Origin: Marinobacter sp. DY40_1A1
Lineage (GTDB): Bacteria > Pseudomonadota > Gammaproteobacteria > Pseudomonadales > Oleiphilaceae
NCBI RefSeq assembly: GCF_016597815.1
Contig: NZ_VCHA01000006.1
Span: 62,001 to 126,000 of the forward strand
DNA: 64,000 nt
Direction of reading: 5' to 3'
The position numbers and the translations under genes were made by a program. Below, in pieces: positions 52,489 to 62,167 of the stretch; within the stretch, counting starts at the first letter, position 1; every line of letters starts with the position of its first letter. Under the pieces are notes generated by a model. That model was not told where the DNA came from. It did not search any database and was given only the letters and a program-made list of their open reading frames with translations.

Positions 52489-54957
52489 TTAGCCGCCGAT
52501 TCGCCCGGTGGGAAGGTCTACCGCCACCGGCTTCAGTTCTGCCAGAGGTTTGGGTGGTCCAAGCCTGAATCCCTGGCCGAAATGAATGCCCAGCGTTCGG
52601 ACCTTCCGGAGAATGTCATCGTTCTCGATAAAAGTTGCCACCGTTATTTTTCCTGCGTCCTGCGCAATCCGGTGCAGCGCCTCTACCATGACCTGCTGAA
52701 CCGGGTCGGCTCCCAGTCTGAGCATCAGGCTGCGGTCGAGTTTGATTACGTCTATGGGCAGTTTTGCCGCCAGCCTGTAGCTCTCTACAGATGCGCCAGC
52801 ACCATCCAGTGCTACGCGACAACCAATCCGGTGCAGGGCATCGCACAATACGGCCACTTCATCCGGGTACTGTGTTGCATGGGCCTCACAGATCTCAAGG
52901 CAGAAGGACTCTGCCGGGTAGTTTGAAGCCCCGAGAACAGATTCCATGAAGTCCGCAAAGGTGTCATCCAGCACGCTGGCTAGCGACAGGTTGAAACCGC
53001 AATATTTCAGCCTGGGCTCCAGTAACCTGTGTTCTCCCAGCCAGGTAAACGTTTGCAGTATGACTTGCCGGTCCAGTCGTTTGGCCAAATCAAAACGTTC
53101 TGCTACCGGCAGAAACTGGTCTGGTTGCAACCATTGTTCATGGGCACTGTTACCTGGAATTCGTGCGAGAATTTCGATGTGATCACCCCAGGTAACGCTG
53201 GCTACCGGCTTGAGCGGCTGGAACTCCAGTATCAGCGCCTGCCTGTCCAGGGCTTTTCGGATCCGGTCGACGAGTTCGTTGCTGTCGTTATGATCGGATT
53301 CCGGACGTGAGGCGTGGCCAGTATGAATCCGGTTCCGTCCCGATGTCTTGGCGTCATGGCATAAATCCGCTGCCTGCCCCAGCAGTTGCTCGGGGTTAGG
53401 GTATGTGTCTTTTCCCATGATCAACAGACCACCACTGGCGGTGGTTTGCAGTTGGTGCCCTTGCCACTCAAAAACAAAATCACGGATGAGGTTCAGAAGG
53501 TTGTCTGCAAGCTTACGGGCTGCAGACTCTGTGCAGTCTTCGATGAGTAGGGCGAAGGTATCACCGGCAAGTCGCGAAACTGTGTCCTGTGGCCTGCTCC
53601 GCACATCGAGAATGCTGGCCAGTTCCCTGAGATAGCGATCGCAGGCACCGTTTCCTGCAATGTTGTTGAAGTGCCCGAATGAGTCGAGGTTCAGATATAA
53701 AAGGCAACTGTCGACCGCATCGTCGCCAGCCTGTTCCACCTGCCGCTGAAGGCGAGCGACAAACTCCCTGCGGTTGGTGAGACCGGTAACCGGGTCGTGT
53801 CGGTATCTGTATTCGCTATCACCGGTTTTGCTGGCGCGGTTGCTGATATCGCTGGCTACAACCACAGCACCTGCGGTTTCGCTTTTTTCTGCACCGGAGT
53901 CCCCGATTTTGCTGTTTGTCAGGCGCTGGTAGTGAAATTCGTACACAGGCCACTCGCCGCTTTGTTGCGTGACAGGCATGTCGACAATAAAGCTGTCCTG
54001 CTCAAAGGCCCGGTGCCAGAGCTGTTCCGCCAAGTGCCGCTCGTTCGGGTGTTTTTCAAGCAGCTGGCGCAGGTTGTCTCCCACCTTGGGCGTGGCGCCA
54101 AATATGCTGCCAAACAATCGGGCATAGGGCGCGTTGAAGTGCAGCAGGTTAAGATTTTTGTCAACGGCAGCTATCAGCCCAGGGCTGGCGGCTGAGGTGG
54201 CATTCAGTATGTTTTCAGCTCTTGCGCAGGCCAGGTCGCGCTGCATTTCCCCCGTGCGATCGACCAGGGTTCCGCCAAGCTTTCGCACCCTGCCGCCGGT
54301 TTTAAGGGCTCGACCACTTAGCGTTGCGCGAATGTTTTTTTCTTTGGCTGTGAGCAAATGAAGCTCAATTGTGAAGGGTGCACCGGTGCGTGCGCATCTG
54401 CGGAACAGGGCCCGAACTCGTTCCTGGCCACTCTTGCAATAGAACAGCGCCTGCTCCGGTGTGATTTCTGTCCCCGGTTTCAGCTCCAGCAACCGATATA
54501 ACCCTTCTGTCCAGGTCATTTGGTTACTGGTGACGTCCAGTTCCCATATTCCGAAGCCCGCAGCGCTTTCAGAAAAGCGTAGCAGGCGGGTGTCTATGGC
54601 GGAGTTTTCCTGTTGAGCAATGCGGGCGCTGGCGGCGCCATCTGAATCGCGCATGCTGATACGTAATGAAAGACTCGCCGTGTAGAAAAACCCTTCCTTG
54701 TGGCGAAAAGTGACCAGTACCGTTTGGCCGCTCTCGATACGGTGTCGATTGGCAGGTGCAAAGGGGTCGTCTTCTCTGGAAGCCAAGAACCGGTGTACCA
54801 TAACGCCTTCCAGTTCGCTGGCATCGTATCCCAGTACAGCCTCGGCATTATTGTCTGCAAATAAAACCTTACCTTCGTCGTCAATACGCAACAGGGTCTG
54901 GCGACCGGTGCCACTGGATGTATCAGCACGATAACGCTGTATGACAAACTCTTTCAC
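52489..54957 (-). CDS. PAS/degenerate GGDEF/degenerate EAL protein
   Basis: An 822-residue cytoplasmic protein. PAS-like regions: about 20-115, 130-240 and 255-370. A GGDEF domain near 464 reads AGDTF in place of GGDEF, and the EAL-like domain near 594 reads EILARI, with EICEA for ELTES, LDGAGAS for DDFGTG and VATFIEN for VAEGVET. Both catalytic centres are therefore altered, so it is probably not an active cyclase or phosphodiesterase; it may bind cyclic-di-GMP or act through its PAS domains. It lies divergently from cyaA. Confidence 0.85.
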   Translation of the reverse strand: MKEFVIQRYRADTSSGTGRQTLLRIDDEGKVLFADNNAEAVLGYDASELEGVMVHRFLASREDDPFAPANRHRIESGQTVLVTFRHKEGFFYTASLSLRISMRDSDGAASARIAQQENSAIDTRLLRFSESAAGFGIWELDVTSNQMTWTEGLYRLLELKPGTEITPEQALFYCKSGQERVRALFRRCARTGAPFTIELHLLTAKEKNIRATLSGRALKTGGRVRKLGGTLVDRTGEMQRDLACARAENILNATSAASPGLIAAVDKNLNLLHFNAPYARLFGSIFGATPKVGDNLRQLLEKHPNERHLAEQLWHRAFEQDSFIVDMPVTQQSGEWPVYEFHYQRLTNSKIGDSGAEKSETAGAVVVASDISNRASKTGDSEYRYRHDPVTGLTNRREFVARLQRQVEQAGDDAVDSCLLYLNLDSFGHFNNIAGNGACDRYLRELASILDVRSRPQDTVSRLAGDTFALLIEDCTESAARKLADNLLNLIRDFVFEWQGHQLQTTASGGLLIMGKDTYPNPEQLLGQAADLCHDAKTSGRNRIHTGHASRPESDHNDSNELVDRIRKALDRQALILEFQPLKPVASVTWGDHIEILARIPGNSAHEQWLQPDQFLPVAERFDLAKRLDRQVILQTFTWLGEHRLLEPRLKYCGFNLSLASVLDDTFADFMESVLGASNYPAESFCLEICEAHATQYPDEVAVLCDALHRIGCRVALDGAGASVESYRLAAKLPIDVIKLDRSLMLRLGADPVQQVMVEALHRIAQDAGKITVATFIENDDILRKVRTLGIHFGQGFRLGPPKPLAELKPVAVDLPTGRIGG

Positions 54958-55074
54958 TGGGCCGGGCCTCGGGGTTTCTCAAGCGTATTCCGCTTTTAAT
55001 TATTGATGGTTGTGCCACGATGAGTTCATCATACTGATAATTAAACCGGAAAGAACCTCTCCCCCGGAGCTGCC

Positions 55075-57945
55075 TTGACTGCTCACGCTACACCGATTGT
55101 CCTGGATTTTGATGAGGGCATTGATCGCAAAACCCTGCGCCGACTGCGGGACAGATTTCTCGTGCTTAACCGGCAGCGCTGGGAGCGAGCCCACTCGTCG
55201 CTTTCCTATCGACAGCAGGTGGTGCTGGAAATTTTGCCACTGGTGTTTCACACCAATCATCCCGCGCTGCCGGGCTATCTGGATGTTGATTGTCCTTACG
55301 GTCTGAGCCACTACCAGCCGGATTCAGCCATCATAAGTGCAGCACGGCGCCTGGCCCGTACCTTCAGCATGCGGGATGAAGGCAAACGCAGGGCCGACCT
55401 GGAGGCGCTGTTTCTGATGGGTAGCCCAGGCACCTTGGGCCATTCTGTTACCAGTGATCTTGATGTGTGGCTTTGCCATAGGGACGATCTTCACGGGCAT
55501 GGGATCAGATTGCTGGAGCGTAAGGCTGAACGGTTAACTGAGTGGGCCCTGTCGTTTGGTATTGAGTTGCACGTGTTTGTATTTTCTGCGGCCGAATGGC
55601 GGGAAGGCCGGCAGCGGATAGAAGTGACGGGTGAGAACTGCGGTAGCGCCCAGCACTATTTACTGCTGGATGAATTCTACCGCACGGCCATCCATCTGGG
55701 TGGCTGTTATCCCATGTGGTGGCTGGTTCCCCCGGAGCAGGAAGGGCATTATCAGAAGTGCGTCGCTATGCTGGTGGACTATCGCTTTATTCGCGGCGAT
55801 GCATATGTTGATTTTGGTGCTGTGCCATCCATACCGACCGGTGAATTTCTGGGAGCGGGAGTGTGGCAGCTCTACAAGGGAATCGATGCGCCCTGGAAGG
55901 CCATTCTGAAACTGCTGCTGATTGAATGCTATGCCCACACGCAGGATCTACCGGTCCTGTCGCTTATTTTCAAACAGGCAGTGTTCGATGGTGATACAGA
56001 CGCGGATGATTTGGACCCCTATGTGATGCTCTATCAGCGCCTTGAACAGTGGCTTCTTAGTGACGGTGCCAGTTCGCGGTTGGATTTGGTGCGTCGCAGT
56101 CTGTATATCAAGGCGGGTCTGCCACTGACTCGCACCGGGATGGCGGGGCAGCAGGGGGTGGAGCCCTGGAGGGCTCGGCTGCTGAGGAGTCTGGTTGATG
56201 ACTGGGGGTGGCAGCAAAACCAGCTTGAGTTGCTGGATAATCGTCACCGTTGGCGGGCAGAGGAGGCGTCTTCCCTGCGCCGAGTGGTGGTGTCGGAGCT
56301 GACCCACAGCTATAGGCTGCTGTCGAAAATGGCCCGTGATCACGGCGAGCAATCCGCTATCAGTGCAAACGATATCAACTTGCTTGGCCGCAAGCTCTAC
56401 GCAGCATTCCAGCGCAAAGCCGGCAAGGTAGAGCAGATTAACCCGGGGTTGGTGCCATCACTGGCCGAGGAAAACCTGGCCTTTCATCATCAGTCAGAGC
56501 AAGGCGGCACAGGAACGGGCTGGCTGTTGTACAGGGATCTTGAGGACCCTTCGGACGCTTTCTGGCAACCGGTTATCCGGCGTTCGGGTAATCTCGCGGA
56601 ACTGGTGGTCTGGTGCTACTGCAACGGCTTGCTCACCCGGGCAACTCGCCTCAACGTTCGTTCCGGGCAGGGCATTGCCTCCGTTAGCGAATTGCGGGAA
56701 ATGCTGGATGCGCTTGCAGGATTTTTGCCATTTCCTGTCGAGCCTGCCGAGCGAGAGGCTCTTGCCCGTGGTGTTCGCCCTCTGCGCAACCTCCTGCTGA
56801 TTAACGTAGGTGTTGATCCGCAATCCCACCTTACTGAGCGCGGCCTGCACAAGCTCAGTGCCAGGCATGACTCTCTGGGGTTCAGCGGCGGTCGCGAAAA
56901 TCTGGTTGTTACCATTGACCAGATAACGCTCAACAGCTGGCAAGAGGTTAGCCTTCAGCACTATGCATCCGGGGACACCTTGATTCAGTGTCTGAAGAAT
57001 GTTCTCGCTTCTGTGGCCATGGCGCCCCATAGCATTCCCGACCTTGAGGTACACAGCCATAACCGGGGGCATGGCAATGCTATCGCCAGGAGGGTGCGGG
57101 AGCTTTTTGCCGACGTGTTTCGCCAGTTCTTTGCAGGAGGAGCTGGTCCTCATCCCCTGCGTTATGTAATCGAAATGGATCTCCGGTATTTTTTGCTGGA
57201 ATTCAGCGGCACCGAGCCCGGGTTTATGGCTCTGGAAAGCCGGGCTGCCTTGATGGAGTGCCTTGCTCAGCCTCGCGACACCTATTTGCCTGTTGTGTTT
57301 GACCGCCATGCATTGCTGGACGACCCGGGTTTGCGGGCCGCCTGCCAGGCGAGTGAGCCGGACAGCATTCAGGTGTTCTACAGGTTAAGGGGCGAAAAGG
57401 TTCTGATTCGGGTGATTGATGAGCGTGGATCTGTTTTTGGTTGGGATCAGCAGGTTGCTGGCCGACGCAATTTGCTGGCCCCATTGTTGCGCTTTCTGGA
57501 AAATCTGGTGGAAAGACGCACTTTGCGTAATACCGAAATGCCCGTAGGTCTTGCTGGAGTGCGTTGTTATGAGTTGGTTTCAAACAACGGAGTCTGGCGC
57601 CCGGAATATCGGCCGCAAACAGATGCCGGTTCGCCCCTGCCTGGATTTGAGGTGCAGGCTGTGGGCGTGCAGGAGGGTGATAGTCGCGTTCGCTTTGACC
57701 TTTACTGCGGTGAACAGGAGTTTACAGTGCTGCAATACGGTGACCAGCTGATTCCAGCTGTTGCTCACTATATTCACTCACTTCGGCAGAGCCGTGATCG
57801 TTATCCGGTTTACCTGACGGATGTGCACTTGCCCCACGATCTGGATCCGAGGGTGTATCAGCAGGATATACAGACCAGTCAGTACCTGTATTACCGGGCT
57901 TTTCTTGAGGATGCCCTGAACCGTGAACTGGAGTCATTTCTGTAG
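55075..57945 (+). CDS. cyaA: Class I adenylate cyclase
   Basis: A 956-residue class I adenylate cyclase. The catalytic half contains FLMGSPGTLGHSVTSDLDVWLCHRDDL and YPMWWLVPPEQEGHY; the C-terminal half is the regulatory domain. It makes cAMP from ATP for CRP signalling. It starts with TTG at 55075, with GGAG five bases upstream; E. coli cyaA also uses a UUG start that limits its expression. Divergent from the PAS-GGDEF-EAL gene. Confidence 0.95.
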   Translation: MTAHATPIVLDFDEGIDRKTLRRLRDRFLVLNRQRWERAHSSLSYRQQVVLEILPLVFHTNHPALPGYLDVDCPYGLSHYQPDSAIISAARRLARTFSMRDEGKRRADLEALFLMGSPGTLGHSVTSDLDVWLCHRDDLHGHGIRLLERKAERLTEWALSFGIELHVFVFSAAEWREGRQRIEVTGENCGSAQHYLLLDEFYRTAIHLGGCYPMWWLVPPEQEGHYQKCVAMLVDYRFIRGDAYVDFGAVPSIPTGEFLGAGVWQLYKGIDAPWKAILKLLLIECYAHTQDLPVLSLIFKQAVFDGDTDADDLDPYVMLYQRLEQWLLSDGASSRLDLVRRSLYIKAGLPLTRTGMAGQQGVEPWRARLLRSLVDDWGWQQNQLELLDNRHRWRAEEASSLRRVVVSELTHSYRLLSKMARDHGEQSAISANDINLLGRKLYAAFQRKAGKVEQINPGLVPSLAEENLAFHHQSEQGGTGTGWLLYRDLEDPSDAFWQPVIRRSGNLAELVVWCYCNGLLTRATRLNVRSGQGIASVSELREMLDALAGFLPFPVEPAEREALARGVRPLRNLLLINVGVDPQSHLTERGLHKLSARHDSLGFSGGRENLVVTIDQITLNSWQEVSLQHYASGDTLIQCLKNVLASVAMAPHSIPDLEVHSHNRGHGNAIARRVRELFADVFRQFFAGGAGPHPLRYVIEMDLRYFLLEFSGTEPGFMALESRAALMECLAQPRDTYLPVVFDRHALLDDPGLRAACQASEPDSIQVFYRLRGEKVLIRVIDERGSVFGWDQQVAGRRNLLAPLLRFLENLVERRTLRNTEMPVGLAGVRCYELVSNNGVWRPEYRPQTDAGSPLPGFEVQAVGVQEGDSRVRFDLYCGEQEFTVLQYGDQLIPAVAHYIHSLRQSRDRYPVYLTDVHLPHDLDPRVYQQDIQTSQYLYYRAFLEDALNRELESFL

Positions 57946-58015
57946 CTCGCCGGCCTCGCCGTGCAGGGCGTGGGTCAGGTATACTTTGGGCATTATGAAC
58001 TCAGAGGTGTCAAGT

Positions 58016-58198
58016 ATGCGCGCGAGGAAGATGCCGGTCGTGATACTGGTGATGGCAGCAGCACTGGGTGGCTGTGGTCAGAAAGGGCCGTTATACCGGG
58101 AAAGCCCGGAATCATCGTCCGAGCCAGTCGAGCAGGCAACCAGTGCCGCAACTCAGAGCGAGCGCCAGGACGACCAGGCAGATGCACTGGTTGAATAG
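58016..58198 (+). CDS. lptM: LPS-assembly-associated lipoprotein LptM (YifL)
   Basis: A 60-residue lipoprotein: signal MPVVILVMAAALGGCGQKGPLYRE with the lipobox Cys and the hallmark CGQKGPLY, then a Ser/Glu-rich tail. LptM supports folding of the outer-membrane LPS translocon LptD. AGAGGTG stands eight bases before the ATG at 58016; an ATG at 57995 adds seven residues and is possible. It leads the lysA-dapF-DUF484-xerC series. Confidence 0.85.
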   Translation: MRARKMPVVILVMAAALGGCGQKGPLYRESPESSSEPVEQATSAATQSERQDDQADALVE

Positions 58199-58239
58199 CC
58201 CTGCACATACCAGACACCGATTTACGAATCAGGAATAAA

Positions 58240-59490
58240 ATGGATTATTTCAACTACCGTGACGGCGAACTTTACGCCGAAGATGTACCTGTCTCCTCCA
58301 TTGCTGAGCGTTTTGGTACGCCAGCTTATGTGTATTCCCGTGCCACACTGGAGCGCCATTACAGGGCCTATGATGAAGCCCTGAGTGAGCGCGAACTTCT
58401 TATCTGCTATGCCGTGAAAGCCAATAGCAATATTGCCGTGCTGAATGTGCTGGCACGCCTGGGTGCCGGTTTTGACATAGTGTCTGCGGGCGAACTGGAG
58501 CGGGTTTTGCGGGCCGGTGGCGACCCCGGCAAGGTAGTGTTTTCCGGAGTGGGCAAGCAGGAATGGGAAATGCGCAGGGCCCTGGAAGCAGGCGTTCGCT
58601 GCTTTAACGTGGAGTCTGACACCGAGCTGGACCGGCTTAATGCAGTTGCAGGCGAGTTGGGGGTTAAGGCGCCTATCTCGTTGCGAGTGAATCCGGATGT
58701 TGATGCCGGCACACACCCGTATATCTCTACGGGCCTGAAAGAGAACAAGTTCGGCATTGATATCGCGGAAGCGCTGGCCGTTTATGCCCGCGCTGCGACC
58801 TTGCCAAACCTGGAGATTTTAGGTGTGGATTGCCACATTGGATCCCAGCTTACATCTGTAACACCGTTCCTGGATGCGCTGGATCGTGTGCTGGAGCTGA
58901 TTGACGCTTTGGCAGACAACGGTATTCATATCCGGCATCTGGATATGGGCGGTGGTTTGGGTGTTACCTACAATGATGAAACGCCGCCTCAGCCTGCTGA
59001 ATACGTGAAAGCGCTGGATCAGCGTATTGGTGAACGTAACCTGACTCTCGTTCTTGAGCCCGGCCGTTCCATTGCCGCCAATGCCGGCATCCTGATTACC
59101 CGGGTTGAATTTCTGAAGTGCACTGAACATCGTAATTTCGCGATTATTGATGCAGCCATGAACGATCTGATCCGCCCTGCGCTGTATAGCGCCTGGCAGG
59201 CGATTGTCCCGGTGCAGCCTCATCAGGATGCAGAAGAAAAAATCTGGGATCTGGTTGGCCCTGTATGCGAAACCGGAGACTTTCTTGGCAAAGACCGGCC
59301 GCTCCAGCTCAAGGCGGGGGATCTCTTGGCGGTGCGCTCCGCTGGAGCCTATGGTTTCGTAATGAGCTCAAACTACAACACCCGTAACCGTCCGCCGGAA
59401 TTGATGGTTGATGGTGACCAGGTGCACATTGTTCGTCACAGGGAAACCATTGAGGAACAGCTCGCGCCCGAAAATTGCCTGCCCGAATGA
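58240..59490 (+). CDS. lysA: Diaminopimelate decarboxylase
   Basis: A 416-residue PLP enzyme: [38 protein letters not shown] with the PLP Lys in [22 protein letters not shown] [45 protein letters not shown]. It makes lysine. CAGGA lies before the ATG. Its stop overlaps the start of dapF (ATGA). Confidence 0.95.
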   Translation: MDYFNYRDGELYAEDVPVSSIAERFGTPAYVYSRATLERHYRAYDEALSERELLICYAVKANSNIAVLNVLARLGAGFDIVSAGELERVLRAGGDPGKVVFSGVGKQEWEMRRALEAGVRCFNVESDTELDRLNAVAGELGVKAPISLRVNPDVDAGTHPYISTGLKENKFGIDIAEALAVYARAATLPNLEILGVDCHIGSQLTSVTPFLDALDRVLELIDALADNGIHIRHLDMGGGLGVTYNDETPPQPAEYVKALDQRIGERNLTLVLEPGRSIAANAGILITRVEFLKCTEHRNFAIIDAAMNDLIRPALYSAWQAIVPVQPHQDAEEKIWDLVGPVCETGDFLGKDRPLQLKAGDLLAVRSAGAYGFVMSSNYNTRNRPPELMVDGDQVHIVRHRETIEEQLAPENCLPE

Positions 59491-60428
59491 GTGATGGGCA
59501 GGATATGAACCCGCAGCGTCGCCATCAAGGGCAGGGGCCATTGCTCCGGTTCAGCAAAATGCATGGGCTGGGCAATGATTTCATGGTTGTTGATGCCATT
59601 AGCCAACCATTCAGGCTGCGCCCGGAAATGATTCGGGAACTGGCCGACCGGAATTTTGGTGTCGGTTTTGACCAACTTCTGGTTGTGGAGCCACCGGGTT
59701 TGCCCGATGTGGATTTCCGTTATCGGATATTCAATGCCGATGGCTCTGAGGTTGAGCAGTGTGGCAATGGCGCCCGGTGCTTTGCAAAGTTTGTCCGCGA
59801 TCAGCGCCTGACAAACAAGAAGACCATCCGTGTGCAAACGGCCGGCGGCGTAATTGAGCTGCGAATAGCTAAAGACGGCATGGTCATGGTCAATATGGGC
59901 GTGCCTGAGCTGAACCCTCAGGCCATTCCTTTTGCCGCTGAGCACCGCAAGAACGTGTACACGGTGCAAGTGGGCGCAGAAACCGTTGAGCTCAGCGCGG
60001 TTTCCATGGGCAACCCCCACGGCGTTATTGTCGTTGAGGATGTGGATATTGCGCCAGTGGAGCACCTTGGGCCGCAACTGGAAAGCCATCCACAATTTCC
60101 CGAGCGGGGCAATATAGGGTTCTTGCAGGTTATCAGTCGGAACCATGTGCGCCTGCGGGTGTATGAACGCGGTTCTGGCGAAACCCTTGCATGTGGCAGC
60201 GGTGCCTGTGCGGCCGTTGTTGCAGGGCGCTTGCGCGGCCTGCTTGATGACCGCGTGGAGGTGGATCTCCGCGGCGGTCGGCTGGTCATCGAATGGAAGG
60301 GCGAAGGGTCGCCTGTTATGATGGAAGGCCCCGCAACAAGTGTATTTGAAGGGCAGCTGAGACTGCCCGGTGAATCAGGTGGTGCCCGGCGTAGAAGGCC
60401 CAGCCGCCCACACAAACAACGGATCTGA
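59487..60428 (+). CDS. dapF: Diaminopimelate epimerase
   Basis: A 313-residue enzyme: [18 protein letters not shown], the first catalytic Cys in [14 protein letters not shown], the second in [17 protein letters not shown]. It converts LL- to meso-diaminopimelate, for lysine and peptidoglycan. Start at 59487 overlaps the lysA stop; an ATG at 59505 with a close ribosome site is an alternative. A basic C-terminal tail ([13 protein letters not shown]) is longer than usual. Confidence 0.93.
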   Translation: MSDGQDMNPQRRHQGQGPLLRFSKMHGLGNDFMVVDAISQPFRLRPEMIRELADRNFGVGFDQLLVVEPPGLPDVDFRYRIFNADGSEVEQCGNGARCFAKFVRDQRLTNKKTIRVQTAGGVIELRIAKDGMVMVNMGVPELNPQAIPFAAEHRKNVYTVQVGAETVELSAVSMGNPHGVIVVEDVDIAPVEHLGPQLESHPQFPERGNIGFLQVISRNHVRLRVYERGSGETLACGSGACAAVVAGRLRGLLDDRVEVDLRGGRLVIEWKGEGSPVMMEGPATSVFEGQLRLPGESGGARRRRPSRPHKQRI

Positions 60429-60444
60429 TAGCCAGGAGAGCGCA

Positions 60445-61191
60445 ATGACAGACCAAACGGCCCACCAGAAGGCCGGTAAGCTCACCCGGGAAGCGGTGGC
60501 TGAGTACCTGAGAGACAATCCCGATTTCTTTGTCGATCAGGACGAACTCCTGCGCAGTCTGACCTTGCCCCACGACAGTGGAAGGGCAATTTCCCTGGTG
60601 GAACGCCAGGTACACCTTTTCCGCGAACAGCGGGACACGCTTCGTCATGAGCTGGTTGAGCTGGTATCCATCGCCCGCCATAACGATCGCCTGTTTGAAA
60701 AGAGCAAGCGGTTGCTGATGCAGGTAATCGAAGCCCGCAATCTTATGGATATGGCTTCCACCATTGATGACAGCATTCGTGGTGATTTCGGTCTGGATGC
60801 AGCCTCTGTGATTCTGTTTGCTGATGCAGCGGTGGCTGGCAGTTCCCAGGGCGCACTGCACGTAGTGACTCCGGCAGAAGCCCAGGAGCATCTCGGCAAC
60901 CTTCTGGAAGGCAGTCGAGCGGTCTGCGGCCAGTTCCGTGAGAACCAGCGGGAGTTTCTGTTTCCGGATCGCGACGACCCTATTGCGTCCGTGGCGCTGG
61001 TGCCTTTGCGTCATGAAGAGCTGGTGGGTGTTTTTGCGGTCGGCAGTTGTCAGCCCGGTTACTTCGATGAGCATATGGGCTCACTGTTCCTAAGCTACAT
61101 CAGCGATACATTGAGCCGGCTCCTGCCCCCGATGGTGCGTCGCCACACCACTGCTGCCCCGGTCGCTGACCTTGCGACGGAGTCCCGCTAG
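60445..61191 (+). CDS. DUF484 family protein
   Basis: A 248-residue protein of the DUF484 family (a GAF-like fold): VAEYLRDNPDFFVDQDELLRSLTLPHDSGRAISLVERQVHLFREQRD at the start. It is the fixed neighbour of dapF and xerC in gammaproteobacteria (YigA in E. coli). Function unknown. CAGGAG lies before the ATG at 60445. Confidence 0.88.
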   Translation: MTDQTAHQKAGKLTREAVAEYLRDNPDFFVDQDELLRSLTLPHDSGRAISLVERQVHLFREQRDTLRHELVELVSIARHNDRLFEKSKRLLMQVIEARNLMDMASTIDDSIRGDFGLDAASVILFADAAVAGSSQGALHVVTPAEAQEHLGNLLEGSRAVCGQFRENQREFLFPDRDDPIASVALVPLRHEELVGVFAVGSCQPGYFDEHMGSLFLSYISDTLSRLLPPMVRRHTTAAPVADLATESR

Positions 61192-61207
61192 AGTGGTTGC
61201 GGTGTCC

Positions 61208-62167
61208 ATGCCAGCTCAAATACCTGATGAGCTGGGCGGGCACATGGCAGATTTCATGCAACACATGGCCTCCGAGAAGCGCCATTCCCCCCGAACCTGT
61301 GACAGTTACCAACAAGATCTGCAGCGCTTGGCGATTTGGCTCATGGAGCAGGGTAGCACTCAGTGGTGTGCTGTCAGCGGTCATGATCTTCGCCGTTACG
61401 TTGCTAACCTCAGTCGTCAGGGGCTCAGTGGTCGAAGCATTGCCCGCCACCTGTCAGCTGTAAGACGTTTCTATCAATACCTGTTACGGGAAGGTTTTGC
61501 CAAGGACAACCCGGCACTCGATATACGGGCACCCAAGAGCAGCCGTCGTCTGCCCCGCGTGGCCGACGTAGACCAGGTCAACTCTCTTCTTGATGCTGCA
61601 CCGGATGATCCCCTGGAAGTGCGCGACAGATGCATGTTTGAACTGATGTATTCCTCCGGCCTGCGTCTTGCGGAATTGGCCAGCCTGGATGTTAATTCGG
61701 TTGACTGCAAAGCTGGCGAGGCACGGGTTGTGGGGAAGGGTGGGAAAACGCGACTGCTCCCGGTGGGGCGAAAAGCGCTTGACGCCATAAGCCAGTGGCT
61801 GCCTGTCCGTGCTGGGTTGGCTCCCGAAACAGAACCGGCGCTGTTTGTAAGCCGTCGGGGCGACCGAATCAGCCATCGCAGTGTTCAGGCCCGGCTCAGC
61901 CGCTGGGGCATTGTGAAAGGGGCAGATCAGAAGCTCCATCCACACATGCTAAGGCACTCGTTTGCAAGTCATATGCTTGAATCCAGTGGTGATTTGCGAG
62001 CGGTGCAAGAATTACTGGGTCATGCGGACATAGCCACAACTCAGGTCTATACTCATTTAGATTTCCAGCATTTGGCTCGGGTTTATGACCAGAGTCATCC
62101 CAGAGCGCGCCGACGCAGTTCCCGGGGCCGCGACGACCAGAACGCCGGACAGGAAGGAAACACTTGA
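61208..62167 (+). CDS. xerC: Tyrosine recombinase XerC
   Basis: A 319-residue tyrosine recombinase that resolves chromosome dimers at dif together with XerD. Catalytic set: Arg in SSGLRLAELASLDV, Lys in GKGGKTRLLPV, HMLRHSFASHML, GHADIATTQVYTH with the nucleophilic Tyr in the VYTH segment. The N-terminal core-binding domain is intact. The ATG at 61208 is preferred. It is a chromosomal maintenance gene, not a mobile-element integrase. Stop and start of the next gene overlap (TGATG). Confidence 0.93.
   Translation: MPAQIPDELGGHMADFMQHMASEKRHSPRTCDSYQQDLQRLAIWLMEQGSTQWCAVSGHDLRRYVANLSRQGLSGRSIARHLSAVRRFYQYLLREGFAKDNPALDIRAPKSSRRLPRVADVDQVNSLLDAAPDDPLEVRDRCMFELMYSSGLRLAELASLDVNSVDCKAGEARVVGKGGKTRLLPVGRKALDAISQWLPVRAGLAPETEPALFVSRRGDRISHRSVQARLSRWGIVKGADQKLHPHMLRHSFASHMLESSGDLRAVQELLGHADIATTQVYTHLDFQHLARVYDQSHPRARRRSSRGRDDQNAGQEGNT

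Noticed and set aside
52457..52489. AGCCCC/GGGGCT hairpin between argH and the PAS-GGDEF-EAL gene
   Set aside because: Short stem with no T run; too weak to call a terminator.
61208..62167. xerC as a mobile-element integrase
   Set aside because: Position after dapF-DUF484 and overall length are those of the chromosomal XerC.
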